Positions 61,341-64,000 of a DNA stretch of 64,000 nucleotides are shown here, piece after piece. This DNA comes from Purshia tridentata (Eukaryota; Streptophyta; Magnoliopsida; Rosales; Rosaceae). The stretch's first letter is position 1. The number at the start of each line of letters is the position of its first letter. Location of the stretch: contig QANT01007068.1 of the NCBI GenBank assembly GCA_003254885.1, positions 52,832-116,831 on the forward strand, given 5' to 3'. Under the pieces are notes generated by a model. It ran no database searches, was not told the origin of the DNA, and saw only the letters and a list, made by a program, of their open reading frames with translations. Position numbers and translations under genes: made by a program.

Positions 61341-61885
61341 TTTGGTACCCTTTCTAGATTATGTATTCAGGCTCTGCATACTTATTGCTGAACAACTTCT
61401 GGATTGTAAATCCTCAACAATTATGACTAATCATAGGAAACATTCTGATCTCAATTTTTGCACTTTAATGTGGCATTAGGAAGCATACAATTGAAATACA
61501 ATTAGCTGTGCTAAATGAGACTTGTCTTATTTGTTCTCATATACATTAAAATATCGAAAAAGGAAGCGATCGATTCCATCAAGCCCAACCATCTGGCAAA
61601 GACATTTCCTTGCTTTTATCCATGATGTGCTACCTCCTTTCTGTTTGTATATAGTGAAGTACAGTTATTAATCCACTAGCCTCCCTATCAATATTTGCAA
61701 ACACTAGCAGATTTGGAGATGAATGTACAGAATAAGCGGGTATATATATGAAGTTGTCAACAGGTGGTGCAAATTCAGACAACAATCCACTTCCTGGTGG
61801 TGAAGGGCACAAGACGAGCATTGTTAAACCAACAAGAATAAAACAGAAACTTGAGGCAGAAACATGTATTTATTATTTACTAACC
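61341..61885. other. Intergenic spacer between PPR fragment and DUF569 gene
   Basis: This is AT-rich DNA whose right part is probably the DUF569 3' UTR. The minus-strand ORF at 61630-61821 shows no family resemblance. Nothing else is seen. Confidence 0.55.
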
Positions 61886-62885
61886 TTAGGACGATAAGGG
61901 AACCACAACAACATGCATATCATGGTTGTTTGGAGGAAGATGTAAGCGAAGGGGAAAAAGTTGGCCATTGAGTGGATTGGGAGAACACACATCAAATCTG
62001 TCAAGCCCCGTCTCTTCCTTCAACTTTTGCTTCAACCCCTCTACATCACTACCCTTGAACGTCAACGAAAACACTTCCCCCCTTGCATCCTTTTCATTGC
62101 CCACATGGTAGTAGATCGTTCTCCCTCCACTTCTCGCCGGCGACGTTGTCTCAATATCAAATGACTCACTTATTGGCTTCATTTAAACATCAAACAACGT
62201 ACAACAAGCCCACAACTTCAAAATCTTTACACATATGATCACCAAAGATAAATAGAGTCAATCTTGTTATATAATCAAAACAAACCTCTAATCTGGGTGG
62301 CGACCGGAGTTCAATCTTGGATGGAGAGATGGGTTCTGAAGGCAGTATTACTCCAGGTGGTGGAGGAGGAGGTGGTCGCAACACTGCTGTTGGAGACCGG
62401 TTGCTTTCTGGGGATCGAACACGTTTTGGAGATTGAAAGCGAATCTCAAGAACATCTATATCCCACAGAATCCAATCCTGGGTTGCACTTCTTTGAGGGA
62501 CGTCATGCGTGATCGAGTTTCTCCATGGCGGCATACCCCCATTTGCACGCAAGAATTGGCCGTACGGCGTTTTCAGCCTGACCTGAGTTCCTTCTTTTAC
62601 AGGCTCCCATTCCAAAGACGAGTCCAGTCTCTTTGGCATGGTCTGTATCACTTTCTTGCCTCTCAAGCCAAGACGGAACGGCATGTTAGAGGCTGTCAAG
62701 TATTTCCCGTAACAGCTTATCAAACGTATATTGTTCGTGTTTCCCACGAACTCCACCGTCCATCTAGCATTCTTCACCGTTCCGTGGCGGTCTTGGCAAA
62801 CGGACTCTTCGTCTTCCCCGGCTAATAGATACTTGTCGTGGTGGCTTCGTAAGCGGACCACCTTGGCTTTTTCGATAAACTCCAT
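61886..62885 (-). CDS. DUF569 (actin cross-linking/fascin-like fold) protein
   Basis: DUF569 proteins are plant-specific, with a beta-trefoil fascin-like domain; their function is not established. Exon 1 (62885-62286, 200 codons) starts MEFIEKAKVVRLRSHHDKYL and contains GNTNNIRLISCYGKYLTASN, VKEGTQVRLKTPYGQFLRAN and SATQDWILWDIDVLEIRFQS, the hallmark blocks of the N-terminal DUF569 domain. A proline-rich linker follows with PPPPPPPGV and several SP sites (SPKRVRSPESNRSP). Exon 2 (62176-61886, 97 codons) encodes the second conserved domain, SGGRTIYYHVGNEKDARGE, KGSDVEGLKQKLKEETGLD and FPLRLHLPPNNHDMHVVVVP, ending LSS. The total is 296 residues, joined in phase 0. A TATA box lies about 200 bases upstream. 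Confidence 0.93.
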
Positions 62886-64000
62886 GCCAAAACAATTAAG
62901 ATAGATCTACTACTGCGTAATTAAGCACAAAAACATCATGTGTTGAACAAAAAGTATAACCTTAATTGTTAAACATTAAAATGATCGTTGTATCAGAACT
63001 GGATTAGTTTGTGTTTGTATTTTCAATGTGATTTGTACCTTGAACTAACACCGCAAATAATATGAGGAATAAAATGCGCGCCTTATATAATGGAAGAATT
63101 AGAAATTGAGGCGGATGTGTTAATTTGTTAATGGAAAGGAAAAGGCAAAGATGGCCAAAGGTTGAGGAAGTTTTATTCAGTTTTTTATTTTTAGTTTATT
63201 TTGTTATTATTATTATTATTTTTCCTGAGGAAAGAAAAAACTATTAAACAAAGCCACAAGAGCTATAAGGGCTTTTTTCAGTTTTTTGGGTAAATAAGGG
63301 TTGAGGAACTTGAGGTAACTTATTATCAGGGAGTTTTTTCTTTTTTTGGTGGAGATAAGAAAGATGGAAGATATATTAAGGGATGTTTATTTCTAAATAA
63401 CAAAATGACAAAAATTAGTTCATCAAAACGGAAATGCTGGAATTAGTTTAGGTTGTCTGATTAATGATATTACCTTTCGTTGTTGGGCCTTTGGGCCGCC
63501 ACTTGACCCAATAAAAAATGGGGGAGTTAGCGAGACGATGATTTGTGTGAGAAAGGCATTTCCATTTTATTTTTTTATTAGGGGATGACGAATTTGATAT
63601 TGGCACCTCTCCAACATTGTAGATAATAATACTACTAATTAATTTGTAAAATTTACATTTGATAAACTATGTGTATGATGTGTATTACATCCTTGTACAA
63701 CGAAATATGAACTAATAAGTCTAATAATATGGAACATGGGCTACTTTTGTTGAATTAAGTGCACGCTTCTTTCGTTTGGTGATAAGAAGAAAAAAAAATA
63801 TTTACAAATAAATGTATTGAATTACATTAATAATCATGGAATTAACACCAACTTCCTTCCTTCACATAAAAATTAAAGTTATATATATTATGACATAATT
63901 AACATTATGCCACTATAACCCACTCACTCTCTCTGCAATTTCTATTAACTTCTCATCAAGTCATGCATGCAATATATAGATAGCATGTGTATAATATTGA
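62886..64000. other. DUF569 upstream region and right window edge
   Basis: This is promoter and leader of the DUF569 gene followed by AT-rich intergenic DNA to the window end. I see no gene, RNA or clear element in 63100-64000. Confidence 0.6.
63082..63090 (-). promoter_or_regulatory. Probable TATA box of the DUF569 gene
   Basis: The minus strand reads TATATAAGG, followed by a GCGCGC patch, about 200 bases upstream of the start codon. A possible 5' leader intron (AAG followed by GTACAAATC near 63038) lies between them. The call is by sequence and position only. Confidence 0.5.

Overview
This window is nuclear DNA from a flowering plant. The genes are split by many short AT-rich introns with GT...AG borders, intergenic DNA is AT-rich, and the protein set is plant-specific: a short PIN auxin carrier, a pollen-type pectate lyase, an RLCK-VII kinase, an autoinhibited P3A proton pump, a thioredoxin h and a DUF569 protein. 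The proteins read as eudicot and, from memory, most like Rosaceae (Prunus-like); that placement is an inference I could not test. Two single N bases (8015 and 60553) sit in low-complexity or tandem DNA and look like assembly ambiguities.

Layout, left to right: SSRP1, the HMG-box subunit of FACT (+, 1668-7221); a family-1 pectate lyase (-, 8708-10222); a PIN8-like auxin carrier (+, 12756-14637), head to head with the lyase; a mitochondrial VDAC porin (+, 15662-17664); a PBL34-like receptor-like cytoplasmic kinase (-, 20083-22892); CLP1, the pre-mRNA cleavage-complex kinase-like factor (-, 24601-27429); a small multi-spanning membrane protein (+, 27971-28447); tRNA-Ala(AGC) (-, 28974-29046); the complex I assembly methyltransferase NDUFAF7 (+, 29225-32001); thioredoxin h2-like (+, 33020-33586); a plasma-membrane H+-ATPase (-, 33899-39090); a VIP1/PPIP5K-type diphosphoinositol polyphosphate kinase, VIH (-, 42051-54028); an HI0933-family flavoprotein (-, 56131-59963); a PPR fragment (+, about 61216-61340); and a DUF569 protein (-, 61886-62885).

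These are mostly housekeeping and signalling genes with no operon-like logic. The only functional pairing I would suggest is the lyase/PIN8 head-to-head pair, since both families have pollen-expressed members.

I found no new multi-gene system. The unusual content is small-scale genome change inside genes. The flavoprotein has an exact-length 42-bp tandem duplication of a mini-exon in which one copy has lost its usable splice acceptor. The VIH gene has a duplicated exon end that could act as a poison exon, a plastid psaA insertion in an intron, and a copied fragment of its own exon beside that insertion. The CLP1 start-codon region is duplicated in tandem, which creates a short upstream ORF. 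Two foldback (MITE-like) elements and several local tandem repeats lie between genes.
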